This document shows positions 1-7,675 of a stretch of DNA of 12,087 nucleotides, piece by piece. The DNA is from Candidatus Hermodarchaeota archaeon (GTDB lineage: Archaea > Asgardarchaeota > Hermodarchaeia > Hermodarchaeales > Hermodarchaeaceae), in the NCBI GenBank assembly GCA_016840185.1, contig JAEOSV010000111.1:1-12087 (forward strand), given 5' to 3'. How positions within the stretch are numbered: the stretch's first letter is position 1; every line of letters begins with the position of its first letter. Both the position numbers and the translations under genes were made by a program. The notes below the pieces were generated by a model, which saw only the letters and a list, made by a program, of their open reading frames with translations, was not told the origin of the DNA and did no database searches.

Positions 1-461
1 AAGTTGAGACTACTTTATACGCCATATCGGGGGATTTCAATCAAATCCACGTTAAACTCTATTTTCAAATCAATGAAGTGAAAGGCGATAAAGCCTATAC
101 TCATTTTGCCGGTCATGATTTCACTCGGGATTACCTTCGCAGTTTGGTTCGTCGGGGTAGCAGTCGAATCGATGGTATTTTCGATGTTACCACGAAGGAC
201 AAGTTTGAGATTCGTGTTTATGCCATCGCGTTTCCCGTTCGCCGTGCCAAAACCACTCAGCAAGCAGCGATCCGCGAAGTGATGCAAAAAATCGTTTCCA
301 AGCGAGCTAAACAGCTCAACTTCGATGCATTCATTCAGGAGTGCGTTCTAGGAAAGATTGGCAGCGACATTTACAATAAAGCGAAAATGATCTTTCCGTT
401 GCGAAAGAGTGAGATTCGAAAGAGTAAGCTTCTCGCACAACCTGTCGCTGCAGCTAGCTAA
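1..461 (+). CDS. rps3ae: Ribosomal protein eS1 (S3Ae), 5'-truncated by window edge
   Basis: This is the C-terminal about 150 residues of the small-subunit ribosomal protein eS1 (S3Ae), which sits on the 30S platform near the mRNA exit. The frame is open from base 3, so the true start lies upstream of the window. The stop is TAA at 459-461. Recognisable family signatures are the stretch around GHDFTRDYLRSLVRRGSSRI, then IDGIFDVTTKD, and near the end the VLGKIGSDIYNKAK and PLRKSEIRKSK segments. Full archaeal proteins are usually about 200-220 residues, so roughly the first quarter is missing. The last few residues (alanine-rich) form a short non-conserved tail. Identification rests on remembered family sequence and is strong. 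Confidence 0.95.
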   Translation, partial: VETTLYAISGDFNQIHVKLYFQINEVKGDKAYTHFAGHDFTRDYLRSLVRRGSSRIDGIFDVTTKDKFEIRVYAIAFPVRRAKTTQQAAIREVMQKIVSKRAKQLNFDAFIQECVLGKIGSDIYNKAKMIFPLRKSEIRKSKLLAQPVAAAS

Positions 462-476
462 GACAGGATGCTAGGC

Positions 477-488
477 TATTTCATTTTT
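477..488 (+). terminator. T-rich tract after eS1, possible archaeal terminator
   Basis: A T-rich stretch (ATTTCATTTTTC) lies 16-27 bases past the eS1 stop codon. Archaeal RNA polymerase stops at oligo-T tracts on the coding strand without needing a hairpin, so this could end the eS1 transcript. The tract is short and broken by a C, so the call is weak. Confidence 0.3.
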
Positions 489-645
489 CGAAGCACTACT
501 AGGGGAGATATTACTGCCTTTATGCGCGCGTATGTTATGTAGATAATAGTGGGTTTTTATACAACCGCGGATTCAGGAATTTCGTTTAAGTGTAGGGTTT
601 GAAAGCTGTGGTTTAAGCTAGTTTTTACTTCTAAAATTAAACCGA

Positions 646-652
646 CTTAAAA
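646..652 (+). promoter_or_regulatory. Possible TATA box for the 94-codon gene
   Basis: CTTAAAA sits between short inverted ACCG and CGGT tetramers (641-656). A start site about 25 bases downstream would leave a leader of about 50 bases before the ATG at 725. Another TATA-like string, TTTTTATA, lies at 554-561 in the same 263-base gap (462-724). I see no tRNA or other RNA gene in this gap. Confidence 0.3.
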
Positions 653-724
653 CGGTATTCAGTCAAAGCGAACCGGTAATGCTTATTAGCAATCAATGCT
701 CCTTTTAATGAGGGTCTGGCTACT

Positions 725-1009
725 ATGTTTGCTCGAACACTTCAGCGGCAGGGTTTTTGGAAAGCCCGAAATGTAGAGAATGAATCAGGGCGCCGAATCT
801 TCCTCAGGCACGATCTGTATCTCGGCGGTATCTATGTGGAAGTCATGAACCGAGTGGCGGTTCTCCGTATTACTGAATTAGGCATTGTTCGTGTCTTCAA
901 GAGAGCGAAAGCCCTCAGAACCTTCTTGGCTGAGCTCGAGGCCATGAAAGGTCGGATTGCGGTGGAATCACCTTCTCTTCATTCACTTGTTCAGCTCTCC
1001 AGTGATTAA
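725..1009 (+). CDS. Small protein of unknown function (94 aa)
   Basis: I do not recognise this family. The predicted product is 94 residues, basic and soluble. It has a central beta-like stretch (about residues 33-58, GGIYVEVMNRVAVLRITELG and following) and then a probable amphipathic helix (about 59-76, RAKALRTFLAELEAMKG). A GAGGG string lies about 10 bases before the ATG and could be a ribosome binding site. No overlapping frame gives a better product. The gene stands alone, with 263 bases before it and 149 after. No signal peptide, membrane span or metal-binding motif is visible, and it has no cysteine. It is probably a real gene because its residue pattern alternates plausibly, but this is a judgement without homologs. 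Confidence 0.55.
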   Translation: MFARTLQRQGFWKARNVENESGRRIFLRHDLYLGGIYVEVMNRVAVLRITELGIVRVFKRAKALRTFLAELEAMKGRIAVESPSLHSLVQLSSD

Positions 1010-1041
1010 ACGCCCAGTTCAATTCTTTGTCTTCATCATTT

Positions 1042-1054
1042 CCCCAAAACGGGG
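1042..1054. terminator. Short C4/G4 hairpin after the 94-codon gene
   Basis: CCCC (1042-1045) pairs with GGGG (1051-1054) across a five-base loop, flanked by TTT on both sides. It lies 33 bases past the stop of the upstream gene. It could mark the transcript end, but the T run after it is only three bases, so it is weak as a terminator. Confidence 0.25.
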
Positions 1055-1161
1055 TTTCCCTCCATATTCAGTTCTCGTCAGAAAGCTTTAGTAAAGTGGA
1101 ATCTGGGCTATGGATGAAACTAATTCATGTTATCGGCAAATACAAAGCTATCTAGGATGTG

Positions 1162-2727
1162 ATGGACATACCTACACAATTACGAGAGCGCAATGTGGTG
1201 AAAAAGGACTGGCGAAAGGTCCAGCTTCGCTTAGCATTGTGTTATCCAAATGTGTATCGTGTGGGTATGACGAGTCTTGCCATTCACATGTTATATGCCC
1301 AGTTCAATGCAAATCCTGCGGTTGCCTGTGAACGGGTTTTTTATGTTCCGGGGGAGGTTCCTCGGTCCTTAGAATCGGGGCAGACTCTCTCGAAATTCGA
1401 TGTCATTGCTTTTTCGCTCCAGTTTGAGACTGATTTTGCCCATGTTGTTGAGATGTTAGCACGATCTGACATTCCTCCGTTGGCCTCTAATCGAGAGCAT
1501 CCTTTGGTGATTGCTGGTGGGCCCTGTGCAATGTCGAATCCATATCCAATACTACCTTTCATGGATATCGTCCAGGTTGGGGATATTGAACCCGTTTTTC
1601 CACAATTGCTGGATGCACTTCTACAAACCCAATCTCGTGTGGACCTTAACACCAGATTGAATCGACATTTCCTGATGTCAGGAAGAGATGGAGCTGAACG
1701 CGCGTTCATGACCAATCTCGATTCAGCCTTTCATCCTACATGCCAAATTTTACCGGAAGCTCCCTATCCCTCTGAACTTGAACCAACGTTTGGCCAAAGC
1801 CTTTTGGTTGAAATTTCAAGGGGTTGTGATCAGCGGTGCAATTTCTGTATGACCACCTATCAATGCAGCCCACGACGGGAAAGATCACTGAAGACTCTGA
1901 AAGGCATATTCGAGGAAGGAACTCACTGCTCCCAAGTTGATAAGATCGCACTTTTTGCCTCAGGCTTTACTGATCATTCGCAATTGCACTCAATACTGTC
2001 CTCTATCGTTAACAATGGGCATCAATTATCTGTTCCTTCGCTTCGCGCTGATTTTCCTGATTCCCAAGTTCTTTCCTTAATACGTCAAGGAGGGCAACGT
2101 ACCCTCACTTTTGCGCCAGAGGCTGGCACCGAGGAGCTCCGAGCGCTTATTGGAAAACAGATAACCGATGACATGTTCCTACAGACATTCGAATCTGCAT
2201 TGGATGCAGGTTTTTCTCAATTCAAGTTGTATTTCATGATTGGATTACCAACAGAAACTGATGAGGACATACATGCAATTCATAACTTCTGTCTAACTCT
2301 TTTAGCCCTCACAGGGAAGAAACACCGGATTCATGTAGGTGTCTCACCTTTCATACCCAAACCCCATACACCTTACCAGTGGCTGGGTCTTACTCCGCTT
2401 AAGACACTGAAAAAACGCCTTCAACTACTTGAACGCCTTCGACGGTATGGTCGAATTCAGCTTGACTTGCCTAATCCACGGTGGAGTGTTATTCAGGCGG
2501 CATTATCCCGGGGATCAAGTGAGTTGGCACCCTTAATTCTTGAAGTCGCCAAATCGGAATCTAAAACAGCTGGTACGTGGTTTCAAACTGGAAAACAACT
2601 GGACTTAAATCTCGAAACGTTGGCGACAGCCGATTATCCTTCTGATGTTACTTTCGCTTGGGATCGTATTGACGTGGGCATCAATCGTAATATTTTATTG
2701 CGACGGTTTGCCAAACTTGAACAGTAA
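1162..2727 (+). CDS. Radical SAM protein, B12-binding-like N-terminal region (TIGR03960-like)
   Basis: The N-terminal about 200 residues resemble the fold found before the radical SAM core in the TIGR03960-type family. Clues are the KKDWRKVQLRLALCYPNVYRVGM opening seen as shorter family motifs, a LERVF-like ERVFYVP segment, FDVIAFSLQFE and the PLVIAGGPCA turn. The radical SAM core follows, with the CX3CX2C cluster motif at C222, C226 and C229, which binds a [4Fe-4S] cluster that cleaves S-adenosylmethionine. Later come FAPEAGTEELR and FKLYFMIGLPTET, typical of COG1032 proteins. The substrate is unknown. In bacteria this module is often fused to a second domain (TIGR03936/DUF2344); here it stands alone at 521 residues. 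A stop codon at 1153 limits the start to GTG 1159 or ATG 1162; ATG is chosen. The next gene starts 30 bases later. Confidence 0.85.
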   Translation: MDIPTQLRERNVVKKDWRKVQLRLALCYPNVYRVGMTSLAIHMLYAQFNANPAVACERVFYVPGEVPRSLESGQTLSKFDVIAFSLQFETDFAHVVEMLARSDIPPLASNREHPLVIAGGPCAMSNPYPILPFMDIVQVGDIEPVFPQLLDALLQTQSRVDLNTRLNRHFLMSGRDGAERAFMTNLDSAFHPTCQILPEAPYPSELEPTFGQSLLVEISRGCDQRCNFCMTTYQCSPRRERSLKTLKGIFEEGTHCSQVDKIALFASGFTDHSQLHSILSSIVNNGHQLSVPSLRADFPDSQVLSLIRQGGQRTLTFAPEAGTEELRALIGKQITDDMFLQTFESALDAGFSQFKLYFMIGLPTETDEDIHAIHNFCLTLLALTGKKHRIHVGVSPFIPKPHTPYQWLGLTPLKTLKKRLQLLERLRRYGRIQLDLPNPRWSVIQAALSRGSSELAPLILEVAKSESKTAGTWFQTGKQLDLNLETLATADYPSDVTFAWDRIDVGINRNILLRRFAKLEQ

Positions 2728-2757
2728 TTATCTCCATTTTCTGTTGGGGACAATAAA

Positions 2758-3201
2758 ATGGGGTCAAAACGAAAATCAACGAAAAAGAAAGATTTGGATG
2801 TTGCACCTGAGATTACAAAAGAAGTAGACGACACCTCAGATGCTGATTGTGAGGATTTATCAGAGAAGGTCTTAGCACGCCTGCCCCATTTAGCTAATGA
2901 GATGCAAACCTCTGAAACCGATGTTCGCATTGATGGAGTACGTTGGGAAGAAACCGATCGAACACGCCAACCGGTGAAGACGGGAGATGATCAGTTTTCA
3001 GGGTATTCACCTGATGTGATTGATTTTATACGACGCTGTGCTACGGAAGACGAAGCCATAGAAATCATTAATTTTCTAGAAAAACGTGGAGAAATCAATT
3101 CCAATCATGCTGAAGAACTGCGTAACCAATTACGTGAACAAGGGATTCGGAGTTTCGGTTCCCAGAAATCCTGGGGCTTTTATGAACGTAAGAGCTCCTA
3201 A
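2758..3201 (+). CDS. Conserved archaeal protein, possibly DUF2095 family
   Basis: The 147-residue product has a lysine-rich, probably disordered N-terminus (residues 2-13), an acidic stretch (about 16-36), and a conserved-looking C-terminal half from about residue 80. That half includes the helical segment FIRRCATEDEAIEIINFLEK, then AEELRNQLREQGIRSFG and a final WGFY. From memory this resembles a family of uncharacterised archaeal proteins (I believe DUF2095, PF09868); the name should be checked. No enzyme motif is visible. A GGGGA string about 8 bases before the ATG is a plausible ribosome binding site. It follows the radical SAM gene by 30 bases on the same strand, so the two are probably co-transcribed. 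Its stop codon ends exactly where the opposing GTPase gene's stop begins. Confidence 0.75.
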   Translation: MGSKRKSTKKKDLDVAPEITKEVDDTSDADCEDLSEKVLARLPHLANEMQTSETDVRIDGVRWEETDRTRQPVKTGDDQFSGYSPDVIDFIRRCATEDEAIEIINFLEKRGEINSNHAEELRNQLREQGIRSFGSQKSWGFYERKSS

Positions 3202-4410
3202 CTAATGGGTTGCTCCAGCGGCTACTATCCGAATCACGTCATTGGCTTGTAGCTCATAATTTTCTGCGAGGCGTTTCTTTGTTCGGGCATCGAGGGCATG
3301 GATAAAGGTGTCACCCAGGTCGGTGTGAATTTTATAAGCAAGTTGTCGCGTCGTTGTGCCTTTAGGTACGAGATAGACGTCTGGTAATACGTTTCCATCA
3401 TGGTCAGCGAATTTTCCGGCGTCTTCGACGGGATATACCGGAATGAGTTGGAGGACGTCAAACACCACGGTATTCAGAACTTGTTGGACACCCGTAGACC
3501 CATATTTGTCCAGAATTTCTGATTGTAACCGTTGTAATTGGGCTTGTTCTTTCTCCCCGAGCTCCTGGGGTGTGAGAATCTCAAAAGTGGAGCCGCCAGG
3601 TTGGTAGGCAATGACTCCTTTTTCACTGAGATTTCGAAGGACAAATTCACCGACAGCAGTACAAGGTATGATAATTTCATCTGTTAATTGGCGAAGGGAT
3701 TCCAAGTGCTGGAACGCTTGTGGGCGATCTATCTTATTTGCGGCAACCACCATAGGTTTTGCTCGCCGTCGAAGATGTTGTACAAACCGTTCAAGATCTT
3801 CCTCAGACCAGGCAGTTGGTTTATCAGACGATAGCTTTGCGTCTAGGATTGCGGTTTTTATTGCGAATTCGGTGATTTGTAATCCTGAGAGTTTTTCTCC
3901 GAGTAACGCACTGATTTTCATTTTCTCTGTTTCCGCTCGTCGGGTAATTCTTCGCCAGTCACGTTGGAGAATTTGGACAAGCCACATGTTAATTTCCCGT
4001 TCGAGAAACTCAACATCCTGATGAGGGTCCCATGTTCCTGGCTCAACATCGCGCCCTTCAGCATCGAGTGACCCTGACGTATCTACAACGTGAATGAACG
4101 CGTCTGCTCGACTGAGATCGTCCAAGAATTGGTTCCCTTGCCCACGTCCGAGGTGGGCTTCAGGAACAAGACCTGCGACATCGAGCATATCTACGGGAAT
4201 AAGTCGTAAGCCGTCTCGACAAACTGAATTCTTGGGGTTGCATGTTACTCCGAATTCTTGGCAGAGACAATCTACTCGAACATAGGCGGTGCCGGGGTTA
4301 GGTTCAATGGTTGTAAAGGGATACGCTCCTACTTTTGCAGCAGTACGGCAAGCTGCATTAAGAAAGGTGCTTTTTCCAGACGAGGGTTTACCAACAATTC
4401 CGATTAGCAA
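3202..4410 (-). CDS. OBG/YchF-related GTPase, archaeal Ygr210-like, with TGS domain
   Basis: A P-loop NTPase of the OBG superfamily (402 residues). Visible motifs are Walker [10 protein letters not shown] (7-15), the switch-I region NPGTAYV (about 38-44), DVAGLVP (77-83, G3) and NKID (225-228, G4). The C-terminal about 80 residues form a TGS domain (PVYLVP-like region and [20 protein letters not shown]). Four cysteines (C48, C50, C57, C64) form a CxC-x6-C-x6-C cluster, as I recall in the archaeal/eukaryal Ygr210 branch; metal binding is possible. The family binds ribosomes or ATP/GTP, but the exact role in archaea is not settled. TTG at 4410 is preferred because GGAG (4422-4425) then lies 10-11 bases upstream and homologs begin [13 protein letters not shown]. 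TTG at 4419 is the alternative; a stop at 4429 blocks anything longer. Confidence 0.9.
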   Translation of the reverse strand: MLIGIVGKPSSGKSTFLNAACRTAAKVGAYPFTTIEPNPGTAYVRVDCLCQEFGVTCNPKNSVCRDGLRLIPVDMLDVAGLVPEAHLGRGQGNQFLDDLSRADAFIHVVDTSGSLDAEGRDVEPGTWDPHQDVEFLEREINMWLVQILQRDWRRITRRAETEKMKISALLGEKLSGLQITEFAIKTAILDAKLSSDKPTAWSEEDLERFVQHLRRRAKPMVVAANKIDRPQAFQHLESLRQLTDEIIIPCTAVGEFVLRNLSEKGVIAYQPGGSTFEILTPQELGEKEQAQLQRLQSEILDKYGSTGVQQVLNTVVFDVLQLIPVYPVEDAGKFADHDGNVLPDVYLVPKGTTTRQLAYKIHTDLGDTFIHALDARTKKRLAENYELQANDVIRIVAAGATH

Positions 4411-4432
4411 GACGTGCAAACTCCAAGACTAA

Positions 4433-4489
4433 TAATAATGATAACAAATAAATCACAGCGATTAATGCAGTCGCAGGTAATCATTATTA
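4433..4489. promoter_or_regulatory. Nested inverted repeats in the divergent GTPase/serA promoter region
   Basis: TAATAATGAT (4433-4442) is matched by its exact reverse complement ATCATTATTA (4480-4489), with 37 bases between. Inside this lies a second dyad: GCGATT (4458-4463) pairs with AGTCGC (4469-4474) across a five-base loop, with one G-T pair. The 116-base region holds the promoters of both divergent genes. On the minus strand a TATA-like TGATTTATTTG (4445-4455) lies between the arms. An operator for a shared regulator is plausible but inferred. Confidence 0.45.
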
Positions 4490-4535
4490 CATACACTTAG
4501 AAAAACACTTTGAGGAATATGATTAGGTGAAAAAC

Positions 4536-5468
4536 ATGGCTAAGGGTCGTATTTTGGTTGCAGATCCAATTCACGAGGATGCAATCGCACAATTCCGAAA
4601 GGCTGGTTTCGACCTCGACCTTCATACGGACATCACTCCTGAACAATTGGTGGAATCAATTGCTGGGTTTGATGCAATCGTTGTTCGGGGTCGCACCAAA
4701 GTCACAAAAGAAGTGATTACAGCGGGGACATCCCTGAAGGTAATTGCTCGGGCAGGAGTAGGTCTAGATAACGTTGATTTAGAAGTAGCTAAAGAGAAAG
4801 GCATTCACGTAGTCAATTCACCCGAAGGACCATCCGTGTCTGTAGCTGAACTCGTTTTTGCTTTAGCACTCAATGTCCTACGAAAGATCACTTTTGGAGA
4901 TTTGGGAATCCGAAATGGTGAATGGTTAAAGAAAGCCAGTAAAGGAGGAGAAATGCGAGGTCGACGACTGGGTATCTGGGGGTTTGGTCATATTGGTGAG
5001 GAAGTCGCTAAACGGGCATTGGCATTTGATATGTCGGTGTATGGATTCGATTTATCCCCTGCTCGAATCGAAGTTATGAAGAATATCGGTGTGAAGTATG
5101 TTCAGCCTGAAGAACTTGTAACCGTTTCTGATATTCTCACAGTACATGTACCCCTGATTCCACAAACTCGTGGATTAATTGGAGCCAAAGAGCTGAAAGA
5201 ATTACCGAAGGGTGCAATTCTCATCAATACTGCGCGAGGTGGTATTGTGGATGAGCAGGCGCTTTATCAGAGTCTCATGGATGGGCATCTAGGTGGTGCT
5301 GGTATTGATGTCTTCTCTAATGAACCTCCATTCGGGAATGCGCTATTGGAAAAGCTGGTGGCACTACCAAACGTGGTTTCGACTCCCCATATCGGGGCGC
5401 AAACTCGTGAAGCCTCACGAGCAAATTCAGTGATTATTGCAGAGAAACTATTGGCTATCCTGAAGTAG
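4536..5468 (+). CDS. serA: D-3-phosphoglycerate dehydrogenase, short form without ACT domain
   Basis: A D-isomer-specific 2-hydroxyacid dehydrogenase of about 310 residues that probably oxidises 3-phosphoglycerate to 3-phosphohydroxypyruvate, the first step of serine synthesis, in the cytoplasm. The NAD-binding loop GFGHIG is at 149-154, and D172 after the second beta strand favours NAD over NADP. The catalytic triad is R234 ([10 protein letters not shown]), E263 (SNEPP) and H285 (TPHIGAQT). The protein ends about 25 residues after the catalytic histidine, so the C-terminal regulatory ACT domain of long SerA forms is absent and serine feedback through it is not expected. ATG 4536 is preferred because AGGTGA at 4525-4530 is well spaced; GTG 4527, with GAGGA upstream, is possible. 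A glyoxylate or hydroxypyruvate reductase is the main alternative. Confidence 0.85.
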   Translation: MAKGRILVADPIHEDAIAQFRKAGFDLDLHTDITPEQLVESIAGFDAIVVRGRTKVTKEVITAGTSLKVIARAGVGLDNVDLEVAKEKGIHVVNSPEGPSVSVAELVFALALNVLRKITFGDLGIRNGEWLKKASKGGEMRGRRLGIWGFGHIGEEVAKRALAFDMSVYGFDLSPARIEVMKNIGVKYVQPEELVTVSDILTVHVPLIPQTRGLIGAKELKELPKGAILINTARGGIVDEQALYQSLMDGHLGGAGIDVFSNEPPFGNALLEKLVALPNVVSTPHIGAQTREASRANSVIIAEKLLAILK

Positions 5469-5480
5469 CAGCATAACAAT

Positions 5481-5486
5481 TTTATA
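5481..5486 (+). promoter_or_regulatory. TATA box of the eL15/exosome gene string
   Basis: TTTATA preceded by an A-rich, BRE-like CATAACAA (5472-5479). Transcription starting about 25 bases downstream would give a leader of about 25 bases that holds the GGAGG site. It lies just after the serA stop codon, so the ribosomal/RNase P genes probably have their own promoter. Confidence 0.5.
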
Positions 5487-5517
5487 GGCAATGGCGGTTC
5501 GCTATCCCCTATTACGC

Positions 5518-5522
5518 GGAGG
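5518..5522 (+). promoter_or_regulatory. Ribosome binding site of eL15, 11-base spacer
   Basis: GGAGG lies 11 bases before the ATG at 5534, longer than the usual 5-9 bases. The same spacing recurs before rnp2 and rrp4 in this window. Confidence 0.55.
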
Positions 5523-5533
5523 CGTCTACATCA

Positions 5534-6109
5534 ATGTACAAGCACATTGGCAAGCTCTATGCGAGCCATGATAAAGATTTGAAAGCCCTTATTCGTTCAC
5601 GGCTTATCGAGTGGCGAAAGGAACCCGCAACTCATCGAATTGATAGGCCTACACGAATCGATCGGGCCCGGCAGATAGGGTACCGTGCCAAGCAGGGCTA
5701 CATCGTAGTGCGCCAACGTGTTACCCGCGGATCTCGTCGAAAACCCCGACCCACCATGGGTCGTAAACCCAAAAAGATGGGAACAGTGAAAATCACTCCT
5801 GGGCGCAGCCGTCAATGGATTGCTGAGGAACGTTCTGTCCGCAAGTTTCCGAATATGCGCGTACTGGGTTCTTATTACATCGCCGAGGATGGCAAGAGTC
5901 TCTGGTATGAAATCGTTCTCGTTGATCCAGATCACCCAGCCATTCAGGCTGATCCGCGAATCAAATGGATTCGTGACCCAACCCAAAAGGGTCGTGTCTT
6001 TCGCGGTCTTACTCCTGCTGGAAAAACATCCCGAGGGTTACGCCATCGGGGTACCGGTGCAGAGAAACTTCGTCCGAGCATTGGTAAATATGGGCGACGC
6101 GGAAAATAG
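5534..6109 (+). CDS. rpl15e: Ribosomal protein eL15
   Basis: The 191-residue product is the large-subunit ribosomal protein eL15, an rRNA-binding protein of archaeal and eukaryotic ribosomes. It is strongly basic. Family signatures are MYKHIGKLY at the start, RAKQGYIVVRQRVTRGSRRK (about residues 51-70), GRKPKKMG, NMRVLGSYYIAEDGKSLWYEI (seen in parts), the VDPDHPAI segment and the closing basic GLRHRGTGAEKLRPS region. The length fits the usual 185-205. It heads the superoperon: the COG1325 gene begins 35 bases downstream on the same strand. This adjacency to RNase P and exosome genes is a known archaeal arrangement. Confidence 0.96.
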   Translation: MYKHIGKLYASHDKDLKALIRSRLIEWRKEPATHRIDRPTRIDRARQIGYRAKQGYIVVRQRVTRGSRRKPRPTMGRKPKKMGTVKITPGRSRQWIAEERSVRKFPNMRVLGSYYIAEDGKSLWYEIVLVDPDHPAIQADPRIKWIRDPTQKGRVFRGLTPAGKTSRGLRHRGTGAEKLRPSIGKYGRRGK

Positions 6110-6144
6110 CTTTACAAAATCTTCTTCTGGAGTGTGTATAACCC

Positions 6145-6603
6145 GTGGCCGTATCTGAAGGCCGACCGGTTCGTCTTAGTGCCCAAGCATCCGTTCAAGC
6201 CACAGAAGATGTAGAAAAAGTTCAAACAGCAATTGAGAACCTTTTTCCACAAAATCTCCGGAGCAGTCTAAAATTTAAGATTGCAACGCTTCGAGGGCAT
6301 TACCATAATCCAATTGCTCGCATTGAAACCCAATTAGCGCAACGCGAGAAAATCGAACAGACGTTGGTCGCCATTGGTGAGGGTCTTAGTTTAGAAGATC
6401 GTGACCAAATCGCTAGAACGTTCGGATCACGGGTTGATAAGAAGGGTCAGTTGTTCCTTCGTCTTGATAAACAGGAGGCTTATCAAGGACGTGTCCGCAT
6501 AATTAATCGCGGTGATTCAATCCGCCTTGTCATACGGTTTTCAGGTCGAAAACCATCTCAAAGTGAGCTTGAAAATCACTGTCGTCGGTTCAACCTCATT
6601 TAG
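6145..6603 (+). CDS. COG1325 RNA-binding protein (exosome-associated)
   Basis: A 152-residue protein matching the archaeal COG1325 family, a predicted RNA-binding domain once proposed as an exosome-linked subunit on the basis of gene context. The family pattern seen here is an N-terminal strand-helix region (VRLSAQASVQATEDVEKVQT), the conserved LRGHYHNPI turn (about 49-57), a helix with DRDQIARTFGSRVD, the strand GQLFLRLDKQEAYQG and the final VIRFSGRK. No catalytic residues are evident. GTG 6145 is the only start in the frame near the boundary; a GGAG at 6129-6132 is 12 bases upstream. The gene sits between eL15 and Rpp30, its usual position. The biochemical role is still poorly defined. Confidence 0.85.
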   Translation: MAVSEGRPVRLSAQASVQATEDVEKVQTAIENLFPQNLRSSLKFKIATLRGHYHNPIARIETQLAQREKIEQTLVAIGEGLSLEDRDQIARTFGSRVDKKGQLFLRLDKQEAYQGRVRIINRGDSIRLVIRFSGRKPSQSELENHCRRFNLI

Positions 6604-6615
6604 GATTGGAAAATA

Positions 6616-7302
6616 ATGCGTACCTATGATCTCCATGTTCGATTAAGTCCTCAAAGTAACGAAGTGGAGTTCAATCGCCTTCAAACCTTCGCCGCGACAT
6701 TGGGTTACAAAGGATTAGTCATTGATGCACCCAAATCGGTTGCAGTTGAAAAAACTAACAACTCACTTGAGGTTTTTCATCGCTTGACACTTTCTCCGCG
6801 CAGTGCTGCACGCCTTAAATTTCAGGTGAATAAACAACGCAAACAGACTGACCTATTTGTCATTCAAGGACGCTCAAAACCGATTTGGCTCGCAGCAGCT
6901 GAAATTCCCAATGTTCACATGGTCATGCTCAAGGATATTGAAGACTTCAAAGTGGTTGATTCACAAGTAGCCAGAGCCATGGCAAAACGAAACAAACCGG
7001 TTGAAATTTGTCTACATAAATTACTAACCATTTCCGGCTCGCTGAGGTCAAGATTGATGCGTGTTATGGGTACAGCCTTAGAGCATTTGGTTCGTGCTAA
7101 ATGTGCATTAATTCTCACTTCTGGGGCGCACCGTCTCTGTGAGCTGCGGTCCCCCAAAGATTTGGAAGCCTTAAGCTTCCTTGCATCAGTCCCTGAAGAG
7201 ATTGCGAAAAATGCCATGCATCAAAATCCAATTGCTCTAATATCTCAACTTCAGGCGTCAAAGACGGCTGGTAAGACAAAGCCAGTTAGGAGGGAGATCT
7301 GA
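6616..7302 (+). CDS. rnp3: RNase P protein component 3 (Rpp30)
   Basis: A 228-residue Rpp30 homolog, a protein subunit of the archaeal RNase P ribonucleoprotein that removes 5' leaders from pre-tRNA. It belongs to a TIM-barrel-like, PHP-related fold. Visible cues are the first strand YDLHVRL (4-10), the LGYKGLVIDAP strand (about 29-39), KPVEICLHKLL (about 131-141) and the C-terminal ILTSGAHRLCELRSPKDLEAL segment that is diagnostic for archaeal Rpp30. Length is normal. The final about 15 residues are lysine- and arginine-rich. It starts 12 bases after the COG1325 gene and ends two bases before the rnp2 start, so translation of rnp3 and rnp2 is probably coupled. In the enzyme Rpp30 pairs with Pop5, which fits this neighbour. 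Confidence 0.93.
   Translation: MRTYDLHVRLSPQSNEVEFNRLQTFAATLGYKGLVIDAPKSVAVEKTNNSLEVFHRLTLSPRSAARLKFQVNKQRKQTDLFVIQGRSKPIWLAAAEIPNVHMVMLKDIEDFKVVDSQVARAMAKRNKPVEICLHKLLTISGSLRSRLMRVMGTALEHLVRAKCALILTSGAHRLCELRSPKDLEALSFLASVPEEIAKNAMHQNPIALISQLQASKTAGKTKPVRREI
7288..7293 (+). promoter_or_regulatory. Ribosome binding site of rnp2 inside the rnp3 3' end
   Basis: AGGAGG lies within the last codons of rnp3, with an 11-base spacer to the GTG at 7305. It decides the GTG as start and supports coupled translation. Confidence 0.6.
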
Positions 7303-7304
7303 GG

Positions 7305-7661
7305 GTGCGACCCCGTCGTCGGTATCTCGCAGTTCGAATCCACACATCCAACAAACTCCCCTCAGAAACTGAATTCCGAAACGCTATCTGGAAGCAGCTT
7401 CAAGAGCTCTATGGGGAGCTGGGAGTAAGCCGAATTGGATTTTGGTTAATATCCTATCAACCGAAAGATAAGAGTTCAATTATTCGCTGTGAACACACTC
7501 AGGTTCGTCCACTTCGAGCTGCTCTTGCGACAATTACGGAGATTAATTCGAAACCGCTGCTTCTTCAAGTATTAGGGATTAGTGGAACCATTCGTAAAAC
7601 GCTCACTCATCTTCCTGAGGCTGATCCACGACAGGTAATCAGACCTCGTAAACATCGCTAG
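7305..7661 (+). CDS. rnp2: RNase P protein component 2 (Pop5)
   Basis: A 118-residue Pop5 homolog, the RNase P subunit that forms a heterotetramer with Rpp30 and helps the catalytic RNA bind its substrate and cleave. Cues are the basic opening RPRRRYLAVRIH (2-13), the helix with FRNAIWKQLQELYGELG (about 25-41), the strand FWLISYQP, the conserved IIRCEHTQVRPLRAALATI stretch (59-77) and VLGISGTIRKTL (88-99). Length fits the family (about 110-150). GTG 7305 follows the rnp3 stop by two bases. After this gene the superoperon is broken: instead of psmA there is a 173-base spacer and an opposing JAMM gene. Confidence 0.92.
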   Translation: MRPRRRYLAVRIHTSNKLPSETEFRNAIWKQLQELYGELGVSRIGFWLISYQPKDKSSIIRCEHTQVRPLRAALATITEINSKPLLLQVLGISGTIRKTLTHLPEADPRQVIRPRKHR

Positions 7662-7675
7662 ATGCTATAATTTTC

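Noticed and set aside
462..724. A possible RNA gene in the 263-base gap after eS1.
   Set aside because: Only very short dyads (for example GCT/AGC at 681-690) and TATA-like strings are visible; no tRNA or rRNA signature was found.
1110..1331. A cysteine-rich 73-codon open frame (eleven or so Cys, with CxxC-like pairs) that looks like a small zinc protein.
   Set aside because: It overlaps the first about 170 bases of the radical SAM gene in another frame, where that gene's conserved N-terminal motifs lie. It is best explained as a shadow.
7330..7345. A tRNA T-loop-like string (AGTTCGAATCC).
   Set aside because: It lies inside the rnp2 reading frame and has no acceptor stem or anticodon arm around it. 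A similar string in psmA (near 9463) fails for the same reason.
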